DNA of 15,699 bases, taken from assembly GCA_002373875.1 (NCBI GenBank), contig DFKQ01000096.1, positions 1 to 15,699 of the forward strand. The letters are read 5' to 3'. Shown here piece after piece: positions 8,049 to 15,533 of this stretch (its first letter is position 1; every line of letters begins with the position of its first letter). The DNA is from Lachnospiraceae bacterium UBA3641 (lineage in GTDB: Bacteria; Bacillota; Clostridia; Lachnospirales; Lachnospiraceae). The translations under genes and the position numbers were made by a program. The notes below the pieces were generated by a model. The model did no database searches and had not been told where the DNA came from. It saw only the letters and a list, made by a program, of their open reading frames with translations.

Positions 8049-9245
8049 TTACTTAGCCTTGCTCTTGTGGGCTCCATGACCTGAACGCTTGTTGTATACG
8101 TCAAAGGCAACCGCCGCAAGTAATACGAATCCCTTGATGACCTGCGTCTTGTCGGCACCGACACCCATGAGCATAAGTCCGTTGTTGAGGACTGCCATCA
8201 TAAGACCGCCCACCATGGTCTCAAGTATGGTACCTACACCGCCCGATACCGCAGCTCCGCCGATGAATACGGAAGCGATGGCATCCATTTCCCATGAGGT
8301 TCCGTCTGCCGGGCCTGCTGCCGTTGATCTTCCCACGAAGAGGATTCCTGCTACCGCTGCAAGCAGCGACATGTTCATCATGGTTATGAAGTAAGTCCTT
8401 GCCACATTTACACCCGAGAGAGCTGCTGCGCTCTTGTTGCCGCCCACTGCATATACGTTACGTCCGAACCTGGTCTTCTGGGTTATGGTATGGTATACGA
8501 TGATGAGTATGAGAAGGATGAGTCCCGGTACCGGGAAGGATGTTCCCTCTCTGCCTGTTCCGAAGAGCCGGGTGAAGTACCCTATTATAAGGCTTACAAG
8601 CGCGATCCTTGCTGCCACTGCCCATTTCGGCTCGGATGTTCCCGTAACCTCAGCCGATTTTTTATATTTCTTAAGCTGCGATATTACATATGCCGCTATT
8701 CCTATGATCCCGAGAACAAGAGTCGAATTGTTCATTCCGGTGAACTTAGGGCCCCACTCGGGAAGATAGCCTGCGCCGAACCACTTAAGCTGCTCGGGCG
8801 CCGGAACCGAGATTGACTTTGATATCCATATAACGCCGCCTCTGAAGATCATCATTCCGCCGAGTGTTGTAATGAATCCGGGGATCCCCAGCTTGGCTAA
8901 GAAGAATCCGTGCCAGGCTCCGGCCGCAAGTCCGATAATGAGTGCCAGCAGTACTGCCGCCCACCAGGGAAGGTTAAGCTCTCTTGCCGCTATCGCCATT
9001 ACCATTCCCGAAAAACCTGCCACCGAGCCCACCGATAAGTCGATCTGACCTATAACGATGACCATCAGCATTCCCAGTGCCAGAACAAGTACATAGGCAT
9101 TACCTGCCAGAAGATTCTGGAAATTGGATGATGTTAGCATCCTTCCGTCAGATATTATGTTAAAAATCCCTATAAGTACTGCCAAGGCCACTACCATGGT
9201 GTATCGTTTTAAATCTCCTCCAAGGATCTGTTTTATTACCTTCAT
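8049..9245 (-). CDS. mmsB: Sugar ABC transporter permease, MmsB/GguB type, 398 aa
   Basis: This is an integral membrane permease of the ribose/xylose/multiple-sugar family (BPD_transp_2). About ten hydrophobic segments run through the protein. The family motif appears as IGQIDLSVGSVAGF after the second to third spans, and KLGIPGFITTLGGMMIFRG and RFGRNVYAVGGNKSAAALSGV are typical cytoplasmic-loop sequences. A longer in-frame start (9314) lacks a ribosome-binding site; AAAGGA sits 9 bases before the ATG at 9245, so I chose that one. It lies between the ATPase (137-base gap) and the binding-protein gene, completing one transporter: MmsA hydrolyses ATP, two MmsB subunits form the channel, and the ChvE-like lipoprotein supplies the sugar. 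Confidence 0.93.
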   Translation of the reverse strand: MKVIKQILGGDLKRYTMVVALAVLIGIFNIISDGRMLTSSNFQNLLAGNAYVLVLALGMLMVIVIGQIDLSVGSVAGFSGMVMAIAARELNLPWWAAVLLALIIGLAAGAWHGFFLAKLGIPGFITTLGGMMIFRGGVIWISKSISVPAPEQLKWFGAGYLPEWGPKFTGMNNSTLVLGIIGIAAYVISQLKKYKKSAEVTGTSEPKWAVAARIALVSLIIGYFTRLFGTGREGTSFPVPGLILLILIIVYHTITQKTRFGRNVYAVGGNKSAAALSGVNVARTYFITMMNMSLLAAVAGILFVGRSTAAGPADGTSWEMDAIASVFIGGAAVSGGVGTILETMVGGLMMAVLNNGLMLMGVGADKTQVIKGFVLLAAVAFDVYNKRSGHGAHKSKAK

Positions 9246-9302
9246 TTCCATCCGTCCTTTCTTCCTCATATAAATAAGTATTGTATCCTTCCTTTTCAGT
9301 CT

Positions 9303-9325
9303 TAAGGATTCCACCGCTTCGTGGT
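9303..9325 (+). repeat. Short hairpin repeat, copy in mmsA-mmsB gap
   Basis: TAAGGATTCCACCGC followed by a short fold-back (CCAC with GTGG). It shares 14 of its first 15 bases with the minus strand of 11101-11123. The rest of the 137-base gap (9246-9382) contains only a 7-bp inverted repeat (9357-9363 with 9367-9373) and the mmsB ribosome-binding site. Confidence 0.4.
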
Positions 9326-9382
9326 TTCTGCGCTACGCTTCGGTTCGCGCCAAACAATCATCCACCGGATGATCTGCGACCC

Positions 9383-10927
9383 TCATGACAAGTCGCCGGC
9401 AAGCGTTGTCATCTTCTTCATAAGAGTCTCCTGATCGGCTTCTTTTCTGTCGATCTCGCCTGTTATCCTGCCTTCCGAGATCGTATATATCCTGTCCGCC
9501 ATTCCAAGAAGCTCCGGAAGCTCAGAGGATACAAGGATCACCGCCATTCCCTGGTCTGCCAGCACATGTATCATCTTGTAGATCTCATATTTGGCCCCGA
9601 CATCGATGCCCCGTGTGGGTTCATCGAGTATAAGAATCTTGGGTTCCGTGAACATCCACTTGCTGAGCACCACCTTCTGTTGGTTACCGCCGGATAATGT
9701 GGTGACTCCCATGTTCACACTCGCCGCCTTTATACCGACCGCCTTTTTATATTCACCCGCTGCCTTTAATTCCTCGTCGAAGTCGATCAGCCCGTGCTTT
9801 AATATCTTTTCAATGTTTGCCGAAACTATTGTCTTCCTTATGGAATCAAGAAGGTTAAGCCCTAAGTTCTTCCTGTCTTCAGGCACATAGGCTATCCCAT
9901 GCTTTATGGCCGAGCTTACACTTGGAATGTTTACCTCCTTACCTTCTATCTTTATTGTTCCGCCCCGATAGATCCCGTAATTCCTTCCGAAGATGGACCG
10001 CATGAGCTCTGTCCTTCCGGCTCCCATCAGTCCTGCGAATCCTACGATCTCGCCCTTTCTTACGTTGAAGGAAGACTGCCTGCATACAAGCCTTCCCGGA
10101 ACCTCGGGATCTTCTATAGTCCAGTCATCTACCTCAAATACCACCTCACCGGGCCTTGATACATGCTCGGGATACCGGTTCTCGATGGACCTTCCCACCA
10201 TGGCCTTGATTATCCTGTCCTCATCCACCTTGCCCGCTTCAACCTCGTAGTTCTCAACCGTCTGTCCGTCCCTTATGACCGTTACCGCATCCGAAACCTT
10301 AGCGATCTCGTTAAGCTTATGCGAGATCATTATGCAGGTTATGCCGTTGCTCTTAAGCTCCAGCATCAGGTTAAGAAGATTTTCGGAATCATCTTCATTA
10401 AGGGCCGATGTGGGTTCGTCCAGTATGAGGAGCTTCACATCCTTCGAGAGTGCTTTTGCTATCTCAACAAGCTGCTGCTGACCTACTCCCAGGTGCTTTA
10501 TAAGGATATCCGGATCAAGTGTCATTCCCACTCTCTTAAGTATCTCCCTGGTCCGTCTCCTCTCCTCGTCCCAGTCGATAAGTCCCTTCCTTGTTATCTC
10601 GTTTCCCACAAAGATGTTCTCGGTGATCGAGAGCTCCGGGATCATGGTAAGCTCCTGGTGGATTATTCCTATGCCTGCGCCCTCCGATTCCTTGATGTTT
10701 TTAAACCTCATCTCCTTACCCAGGTAGAAGATATCGCCGTTGTACTCGCCATAGGGGTATACTCCCGAGAGAACCTTCATAAGGGTTGACTTTCCCGCTC
10801 CGTTCTCCCCGCATATGGCATGTATCGTTCCCCTGCGGACCTCTAAGGTAACATTGTCAAGCGCCCTTACTCCCGGGAATTCTTTCGTTATTCCTTTCAT
10901 CTGAAGGATAAAGGGATTGTTCTCCAT
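9383..10927 (-). CDS. mmsA: Sugar ABC transporter ATP-binding protein, MmsA/GguA type, 514 aa
   Basis: This is the double ATPase that powers the sugar transporter from the cytoplasmic face. First ABC domain: Walker A GENGAGKST (40-48), signature region LGVGQQQLVEIAKAL, Walker B LLILDEPTSAL. Second domain (about 250-500): a divergent Walker A (GLMGAGRTELM), signature LSGGNQQKVVLSKW, Walker B ILILDEPTRGID. An altered second Walker A is normal for this sugar family. A longer frame to 11002 exists but has no ribosome-binding site and would overlap the leader hairpin; AAGGA is 9 bases before the ATG at 10927. First gene of the operon, preceded by the regulatory region with tandem palindromes and a leader terminator. 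It could equally be annotated xylG/rbsA-like, but the ChvE neighbour favours the multiple-monosaccharide system. Confidence 0.94.
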   Translation of the reverse strand: MENNPFILQMKGITKEFPGVRALDNVTLEVRRGTIHAICGENGAGKSTLMKVLSGVYPYGEYNGDIFYLGKEMRFKNIKESEGAGIGIIHQELTMIPELSITENIFVGNEITRKGLIDWDEERRRTREILKRVGMTLDPDILIKHLGVGQQQLVEIAKALSKDVKLLILDEPTSALNEDDSENLLNLMLELKSNGITCIMISHKLNEIAKVSDAVTVIRDGQTVENYEVEAGKVDEDRIIKAMVGRSIENRYPEHVSRPGEVVFEVDDWTIEDPEVPGRLVCRQSSFNVRKGEIVGFAGLMGAGRTELMRSIFGRNYGIYRGGTIKIEGKEVNIPSVSSAIKHGIAYVPEDRKNLGLNLLDSIRKTIVSANIEKILKHGLIDFDEELKAAGEYKKAVGIKAASVNMGVTTLSGGNQQKVVLSKWMFTEPKILILDEPTRGIDVGAKYEIYKMIHVLADQGMAVILVSSELPELLGMADRIYTISEGRITGEIDRKEADQETLMKKMTTLAGDLS

Positions 10928-10955
10928 GGCCTCACGTCCTTTCTTATTCAAGGCT

Positions 10956-10971
10956 TTGTTTTCGCTTACGG
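10956..10971 (-). promoter_or_regulatory. cre-like site (CcpA candidate) in the mmsA leader
   Basis: The minus strand reads CCGTAAGCGAAAACAA, which fits the catabolite-responsive element consensus WTGNNARCGNWWWCAW at all defined positions except the first two. It lies between the leader terminator and the mmsA start, where a bound repressor would block elongation. A one-site consensus match is weak evidence. Confidence 0.3.
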
Positions 10972-10980
10972 GATAAGCAT

Positions 10981-11020
10981 AAAAAAATAATGACGTTTGC
11001 AACAGTCACAAACGTCATTA
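10981..11020 (-). terminator. Hairpin plus T7 in the mmsA leader
   Basis: On the minus strand a 12-bp perfect stem (TAATGACGTTTG with its complement, 10988-10999 and 11009-11020) with a 9-base loop is followed by seven Ts (10981-10987). It lies 54 bases before the mmsA ATG and downstream of the candidate operators. It is either a leader attenuator or a second back-up terminator for the upstream operon. I found no clear alternative antiterminator pairing. Confidence 0.7.
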
Positions 11021-11049
11021 CTTTATTCAAACAAATATCATCTCTTTTT

Positions 11050-11063
11050 AAGACAGATGTCAT
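11050..11063. promoter_or_regulatory. Candidate operator, copy 2 (near-palindrome)
   Basis: The plus strand reads AAGACA-GA-TGTCAT, the same design as the site at 11072-11085 with one half-site base changed. On the minus strand the half-site ATGACA is also a 5-of-6 match to a -35 hexamer, though the -10 at the right spacing is poor. Confidence 0.5.
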
Positions 11064-11071
11064 GGGCTCAC

Positions 11072-11085
11072 ATGACATTTGTCAT
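11072..11085. promoter_or_regulatory. Candidate operator, copy 1 (perfect ATGACA-N2-TGTCAT)
   Basis: The plus strand reads ATGACA-TT-TGTCAT, a perfect dyad with a 2-base centre. Its start is 22 bases from copy 2, so both lie on the same face of the helix two turns apart. Position between the two-component operon and the transporter operon makes the NarL-type regulator (12496-13176) the natural candidate to bind; that is inference. Confidence 0.55.
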
Positions 11086-11089
11086 ACTT

Positions 11090-11127
11090 ATCATAAGGGG
11101 TACCGCTTGCGGTGGATTCCTTATGAT
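11090..11127. repeat. Two-tier hairpin between the operons
   Basis: Outer stem ATCATAAGG (11090-11098) pairs with 11119-11127; inner stem ACCGC (11102-11106) pairs with GCGGT (11109-11113). No T-run follows on either strand. The part at 11101-11123 resembles 9303-9325 on the other strand, which suggests a small repeat family. Confidence 0.5.
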
Positions 11128-11147
11128 GCCTTAGCGGCGAGCGTATC

Positions 11148-11170
11148 AAAAAAAGTACGGAGTACTTTTT
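11148..11170 (-). terminator. Intrinsic terminator of the two-component operon
   Basis: Three bases after the stop codon of the second binding protein the minus strand has a 9-bp stem (AAAAAGTAC, TCC loop, GTACTTTTT) running into seven Ts. The stem is AT-rich, so it may be leaky; the hairpin at 10981-11020 could back it up. Confidence 0.65.
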
Positions 11171-11173
11171 ACA

Positions 11174-12499
11174 TTATTCCTCACTTAGAATTCCCTTTAT
11201 CCTCCTATCCTGTATAACCTGCTCCATCCTGATATTTCCCCCGCCCGAGAGGATCTCATTCACCGCGTACTCAACCGCGTTCTCCGCCTCATCCTGCCCG
11301 TAGAAGGCGTACTTGGGTACGGCCGTGTCCATGGCATGCCGAACCACATCCATGTTTATGTTCTGTGCCCCCGCAGTGCTGTCTGCAAGCTCCTTCTTAA
11401 GTTCCCTCTCGGTTATGTCCCGGCAGGGCGATAAGCCTTCCGAATACTTAAATATCTCCGACTGGACGGTCTCATCCGTCGTCAGCATCTTGATAAATTC
11501 CCAGGCCTCCTTCTTATGCCTGCTCTTTGAATACATGCCCACGCACAGGGTATCAAGAATGGAGGTATTGTCTCCCTCCGATCCTGCAGGCATGGTAAGG
11601 AAGGTAAGCTCGAAGTCCTCATACAGGGTCTCCCTCAGCGGGTTCTTTATAAAGTCACGGTAGCTTGCATAATACATAGGCTGGAAGGCCACATTCCCCT
11701 TCTCGAAATACCTTGCATTATCCTTATTTCCTTCATTCAGCGAATCCAGTTCATCAAGGAAGGTCAGGGCCGTCGTTATCTTAGTGTCGGCGAAATCACA
11801 CTCCCGCCCGTCCGTGGAAAAGAGCCTGTTCCCGTTGGCCGCGAAGGCTTCCTTCCAAGTGTAATTAACGGTACCGAAAACCTCCTTCTTATCTTCTCCC
11901 GAAGGAGAAGCAGCGGAATTGACCTTCTTGCATATGTCATAAAAGTCATCCCAGGTCCAGTTAAGGGAAGGCGTATCAATACCCTTCTCATCAAGTATTG
12001 TCGTATTTGCAAACATGAGCTCCGGCGCGCATTCAAAGGGCAGAAGGTACTGGGCATCATCAAAGCTTCCGAACCTGTAGGCGCTCCTGTAGAATATCTC
12101 CTTATTGAAGTCCGAATCCTTATCAACATACTCTGTGATATCCTCAAGGGCCTGCATCTTTATGAAAAGGTCGAAATCCTCCGGCATTACGAAGAATACG
12201 TCAGGAGCTTCTCCCTTCACTATCTGCTCGGCCAGCCATTCGGTGTAATCTTCCTTAAGTATTCCCGTCTCGTAGCTTATCTTCACACCGGGATGGTCCT
12301 TCTCAAAGAGCTTAATGGCATCATCGGGTATCCTGTGTTCGTAGCCGTTGTGAACCCCCCAGTAGCTGTCCGCAAAAACACCTATCTTAAGCTCTGTTCC
12401 CCTGCCGTCAGGGATCATATCAGAAATCCCCGTCGAAAAGAAAAGAGCCGCAAGCAGGAGAAGTATGCATATTAAGTATTTGGTCCTGTTTCCCGTCAT
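11174..12499 (-). CDS. Membrane-anchored extracellular solute-binding protein (family 1), 441 aa
   Basis: This is a type II binding-fold (SBP_bac_1) protein, usually the carbohydrate-capturing part of CUT1 ABC transporters. Residues 8-25 are one hydrophobic span after a basic start; there is no lipobox cysteine and no obvious signal-peptidase site, so it may stay anchored by this helix. The mature part has LKIGVFADSYWG, PDVFFVMPEDFDLF, LNWTWDDFYDICKKV and HKKEAWEFIKMLTTDE, typical of the family. Its ATG overlaps the response-regulator stop (ATGA), so it is translationally coupled to the two-component genes. No permease or ATPase of its class is nearby, which argues for a sensory or accessory role instead of transport. 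The sugar and partner are unknown; an orphan transporter subunit is the alternative. Confidence 0.87.
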   Translation of the reverse strand: MTGNRTKYLICILLLLAALFFSTGISDMIPDGRGTELKIGVFADSYWGVHNGYEHRIPDDAIKLFEKDHPGVKISYETGILKEDYTEWLAEQIVKGEAPDVFFVMPEDFDLFIKMQALEDITEYVDKDSDFNKEIFYRSAYRFGSFDDAQYLLPFECAPELMFANTTILDEKGIDTPSLNWTWDDFYDICKKVNSAASPSGEDKKEVFGTVNYTWKEAFAANGNRLFSTDGRECDFADTKITTALTFLDELDSLNEGNKDNARYFEKGNVAFQPMYYASYRDFIKNPLRETLYEDFELTFLTMPAGSEGDNTSILDTLCVGMYSKSRHKKEAWEFIKMLTTDETVQSEIFKYSEGLSPCRDITERELKKELADSTAGAQNINMDVVRHAMDTAVPKYAFYGQDEAENAVEYAVNEILSGGGNIRMEQVIQDRRIKGILSEE

Positions 12500-13176
12500 T
12501 TACTCTGATCCATCCCGCGAAATCCCGCCACATCCGACTGGACCGCCCATATTGCAAGCTGGGTCCTGTTCCTAAGTCCCAGCTTTAAGAGAATGTTGCT
12601 TAAGCTGTTTCTTATGGTTCCTTCGGAGAGATTGAGCTTTCCCGCTATCTCCTTATTGGAATCGCCCTGTACGATACAGTCGATTATCGCCCAGTCACCC
12701 TCCTTAAGCTCCCTGACATAATCCTCTTCAACGCTGACAAGCTTCTGGGTCCTTGCCATGTCCGCAAAGAGCCTTAAAACCTTATTAGTGATATCATCAT
12801 TTATTATGGCCATGCCGCCGTAGACCTTACGGATGGATTCCGTCAGCTCGTCAAAGGATATACCCTTAAGGAGGTAACCGCTGGCCCCGTTCTTAATGGC
12901 ATTTATAACGTACTCATCATCATCAAAGGTCGTGAGTATGATGACCTTTATTTCGGGACAGTTCTCCTTGATTATCTTGGTACACACCACCCCGTCCATC
13001 TTGGGCATGCGGACATCCATAAGAACTATATCGGGCTTATTCTCCCTTATGCTCCTTACTACCTCGGTACCGTTACTTACCGCATCCGTCACTTCGAAAT
13101 CATCCACTCCATCAAGCATCATCCTGATGCTCTGTCTCATAAGCTCCTGATCATCCGCTATCAATATCCTTATCAT
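12496..13176 (-). CDS. NarL/LuxR-family response regulator, 226 aa
   Basis: This is a DNA-binding regulator phosphorylated by the kinase encoded just upstream. Receiver domain (1-120): D8, D9, phosphoacceptor D54 in VLMDVRMPKMDG, T82/T83, K104. A linker leads to a LuxR-type helix-turn-helix (about 157-215): SNKEIAGKLNLSEGTI with LLKLGLRNRTQLAIW. The usual LTERE start of this domain is altered to LKEGDW. Its start overlaps the kinase stop by ATGA, and its stop overlaps the next start in the same way. A likely target is the pair of ATGACA-N2-TGTCAT palindromes at 11050-11085. Family call is firm; the target is inferred from position. Confidence 0.93.
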   Translation of the reverse strand: MIRILIADDQELMRQSIRMMLDGVDDFEVTDAVSNGTEVVRSIRENKPDIVLMDVRMPKMDGVVCTKIIKENCPEIKVIILTTFDDDEYVINAIKNGASGYLLKGISFDELTESIRKVYGGMAIINDDITNKVLRLFADMARTQKLVSVEEDYVRELKEGDWAIIDCIVQGDSNKEIAGKLNLSEGTIRNSLSNILLKLGLRNRTQLAIWAVQSDVAGFRGMDQSK

Positions 13177-14516
13177 TGTTCCTTAACTTCCTTTCCCCAT
13201 CTGATCGGCATCTGTGCCCTTACCGTAAATCCGTCGTTTCCGTCGATATGAAGGCTTCCTCCAAGCATGCTTAACCGCTCCTCCATGTGGGTCAGCCCGA
13301 ATCCTTTTTTGGGATTTGTGTTTCCCGATCCGTTATCACTTATATCTATCGTCAGCTGGTTATCCTCACTTCTCTTTATGTCTATGTTTATATTTGATGC
13401 ATTACCGTGGCTTATGGCATTGGTTATGCTCTCCTGTATGGTCCGGTATATGGTCTCTTCCTCGTTTTCATCGAAGGAGTCACTGAGCTTTTCGCTGCAA
13501 TGGTAATTGATGTTGACACCGGTGGACCGCCCCATCTCATCAATGAGCTTTTCTATCGCCTCATCAAGGGGGAGCTTTTCAAGGGCGTCAGGCCTTAGGG
13601 CCTTCACCGACTGCCTGACATCCGTCATACCGGTCCTGGCCACCTCGGCTATGGCTGTAAGCTGGGTCTTTACAAGGTCCCTGTCCTTATCAAACATCAT
13701 AAGACAGGCATCGAGGCCGGTGACTATTCCGGTCAATGAGTGTCCTATGGTATCATGGATCTCTCTGGCCAGCCTGTTCCTTTCCGCAGTCTGAGCCATG
13801 AGGGCCGATGATCTTGAATACTCCTCAAGCTTTTTATTGGCTTCCTTAAGGCTCTTATTGAGCATCATGATCCTCTCATTTTCATTCATATGCTTCCTCA
13901 CCTGATAGAGCATATACAGGATAAAGAGGAAGGTATTTAAGAGCCTTCCTATATTCAGGGCCCCCTTGATAAGTCCCGCGTAATCAGTCCTGTAGTAGAT
14001 AAGATAATCGTCTATCGATATCCGTTTAAGCCAGAAATTAAGAACCGATGAATCAAGCACAAGATAGAAGATGCCAAGAGCTATGATGGCAACAGTCCTG
14101 TCCCTCCTGCTCATGGAATTCCCGATAAGATCGGCAAATACCATTAGGAACATACCCGTATAAGAGAAGCCGATAAGCTCCGATATCCATATCACGCATA
14201 TGGTTTCAAGACACAGCTTAAATGCAAGGGTAAGACCCTTCTCATCTCTTATCGACAAAAGCAGGATAAGGCACAGATACAGGATCGCCACCGCTATGAT
14301 CGTATTTATGGGCAGGGCAGGGATGGTCTCTGTCTGCGTAAGAAACGAGAGGGCGCTCCTCTCATGCACTATCCCCGACGATGCACTAAAGACGATCCAA
14401 AGAACAAAGGCCAGTATCCAGAAGTTAAGATGCATCATCGATTCCATAAGGACCGACTGGCCGCTCAATGCCGCTCTTGAGTTGTCTGACTTTTCCCTAA
14501 CCATACTCACTGCCAT
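13173..14516 (-). CDS. Multi-span sensor histidine kinase, HisKA_3 (NarX/DesK class), 447 aa
   Basis: This is a membrane kinase partner of the NarL-type regulator. About six hydrophobic segments occupy residues 30-205; the loops between are short, so there is little extracellular sensor domain. A coiled-coil region (206-245) precedes the dimerisation/phosphoacceptor helix ERNRLAREIHDTIGHSLTG with H254. ATPase motifs: N-box QESITNAISHGNA (361-373), DISDNGSG (391-398), GFGLTHM (405-411). The start at 14516 lies inside the preceding gene (10-base overlap); AAGGA is only 3 bases before it, and M5 (14504) is a possible alternative. Sandwiched between two binding-protein genes without transporters, it probably receives the signal by contact with those proteins within the membrane or outside. 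Ligand unknown. Confidence 0.92.
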   Translation of the reverse strand: MAVSMVREKSDNSRAALSGQSVLMESMMHLNFWILAFVLWIVFSASSGIVHERSALSFLTQTETIPALPINTIIAVAILYLCLILLLSIRDEKGLTLAFKLCLETICVIWISELIGFSYTGMFLMVFADLIGNSMSRRDRTVAIIALGIFYLVLDSSVLNFWLKRISIDDYLIYYRTDYAGLIKGALNIGRLLNTFLFILYMLYQVRKHMNENERIMMLNKSLKEANKKLEEYSRSSALMAQTAERNRLAREIHDTIGHSLTGIVTGLDACLMMFDKDRDLVKTQLTAIAEVARTGMTDVRQSVKALRPDALEKLPLDEAIEKLIDEMGRSTGVNINYHCSEKLSDSFDENEEETIYRTIQESITNAISHGNASNINIDIKRSEDNQLTIDISDNGSGNTNPKKGFGLTHMEERLSMLGGSLHIDGNDGFTVRAQMPIRWGKEVKEQ

Positions 14517-15490
14517 CTTTCCTTGTTGTAGCTGTCAATGTTCTCGGTAGAAACTATATCAACCGGTACGATGATGGTCTTCTCGGTATCCTTACCGTCA
14601 AATATATCATAAAGGACCGATGCTGCCATTTCCCCGATCCTTGTGGGAAACTGTACGGCCGACGCCCTCATAAGGCCCTCGCCTATAAGTGCCTTGGCAT
14701 CGGGGGATGCGTCAACCCCGTAGACATTGACCACGCCTGCAAGATCCTTCTCCTTAAGGGCTGCGACCACGCCTGCTGCCGCAAGGTCATTAAGGCAAAA
14801 GACCGTATCAAAGTCATGGCCCTCATCAAGGTATTCAAGCATCCGCGGCATTGCGATCTCGTACTGACCCTCGCACTCGATCAAGTCAAGCACTTCAAAG
14901 CCCGGATGACCCTCCACAGTATCCATAAAGCCCTTAACCCTGTTGCTTCCCGAAGCCGTCGCCTCATGGGTCATTACCACTATCCTGCCGCCCTCCTGCT
15001 TATCAAGGACATAGTTGCCGATAATGGTTCCGGCATTGTAATTGTCCGATACTATGGTGCAGTCGGTAAGGGTCTCATCGCTTATATTTGAATCAACGAC
15101 GATTACATACACACCCATGGACTTAGCCCGTCTTAACACATCCGTAAGGCCGTCGATATCAACCGGCGTGACGATAAGGGCTGATATCCCCATGTCAAGC
15201 ATTTCTTCTATCTGCTGATTTTGCCTTGCCACATCAAGCCCCGGGTCCCTTAGGATTATCATATCGCCTTCAGCCTCCACACGGACGCGGATCTGCTCGT
15301 TGATTATCTTGAAGAACTCGTTGTTCATGGTCATATAGCTTGCCCCGATGAGCCTGGCATCCTCCTTCTGCGAAAAGGAAAAATCCCTCTTATAGATGAT
15401 AACAAAAAAGAGGACAGCAAAAATAAGCGGGTAGACTACCCGTACTATATTTCTGTATAAATGAAACGGGGGGACGGTTCCTCGGTTCAT
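14507..15490 (-). CDS. Membrane-anchored RbsB-like sugar-binding protein, likely sensor, 327 aa
   Basis: This is a type I periplasmic-binding-fold protein (Peripla_BP_4, as in RbsB). One N-terminal membrane helix (about 18-33) precedes the binding domain, with no lipobox cysteine, so it is probably held by an uncleaved anchor. Visible family features: QNQQIEEMLDMGISALIV, VDSNISDETL, CLNDLAAAGVVAAL, VYGVDASPDAKALI and an AVQFPTRIGEMAA segment near the C-terminus. GAGGA lies 6-7 bases before the ATG. The first codons (MNRGTVPPF) are read from a copy of the GGGGACGGTTCC repeat, so the repeat supplies the start codon. First gene of a four-gene operon with a kinase, regulator and second binding protein; comparable in concept to XylFII, the membrane-linked sugar protein that works with LytS kinase in Clostridium, though the kinase class differs. 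Sensor role is inferred. Confidence 0.9.
   Translation of the reverse strand: MNRGTVPPFHLYRNIVRVVYPLIFAVLFFVIIYKRDFSFSQKEDARLIGASYMTMNNEFFKIINEQIRVRVEAEGDMIILRDPGLDVARQNQQIEEMLDMGISALIVTPVDIDGLTDVLRRAKSMGVYVIVVDSNISDETLTDCTIVSDNYNAGTIIGNYVLDKQEGGRIVVMTHEATASGSNRVKGFMDTVEGHPGFEVLDLIECEGQYEIAMPRMLEYLDEGHDFDTVFCLNDLAAAGVVAALKEKDLAGVVNVYGVDASPDAKALIGEGLMRASAVQFPTRIGEMAASVLYDIFDGKDTEKTIIVPVDIVSTENIDSYNKERWQ
15462..15490. repeat. Half copy of the GGGGACGGTTCC repeat at a gene start
   Basis: It matches one arm of the palindrome at 6598-6694 from TGAAAC to GGTTCAT, with one substitution and one extra G. It has no opposing arm. Read on the minus strand it provides the ATG and about nine codons of the binding protein that ends at 14507. 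Confidence 0.85.
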
Positions 15491-15533
15491 ATCATTCCTC
15501 TTCCTTCTTTCTTAATCTGAGCTTCCTGTGAAA

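Noticed and set aside
10163..10789. Plus-strand open frame of 208 codons opposite mmsA
   Set aside because: It is antisense to a gene with clear ABC ATPase motifs, has no recognisable domain or ribosome-binding site, and its composition mirrors the sense gene. The other plus-strand frames opposite the minus-strand genes are rejected for the same reason.
10928..11002. Longer start for the ABC ATPase
   Set aside because: No ribosome-binding site, runs into the leader terminator, and the ATG at 10927 fits the family start with AAGGA at good spacing.
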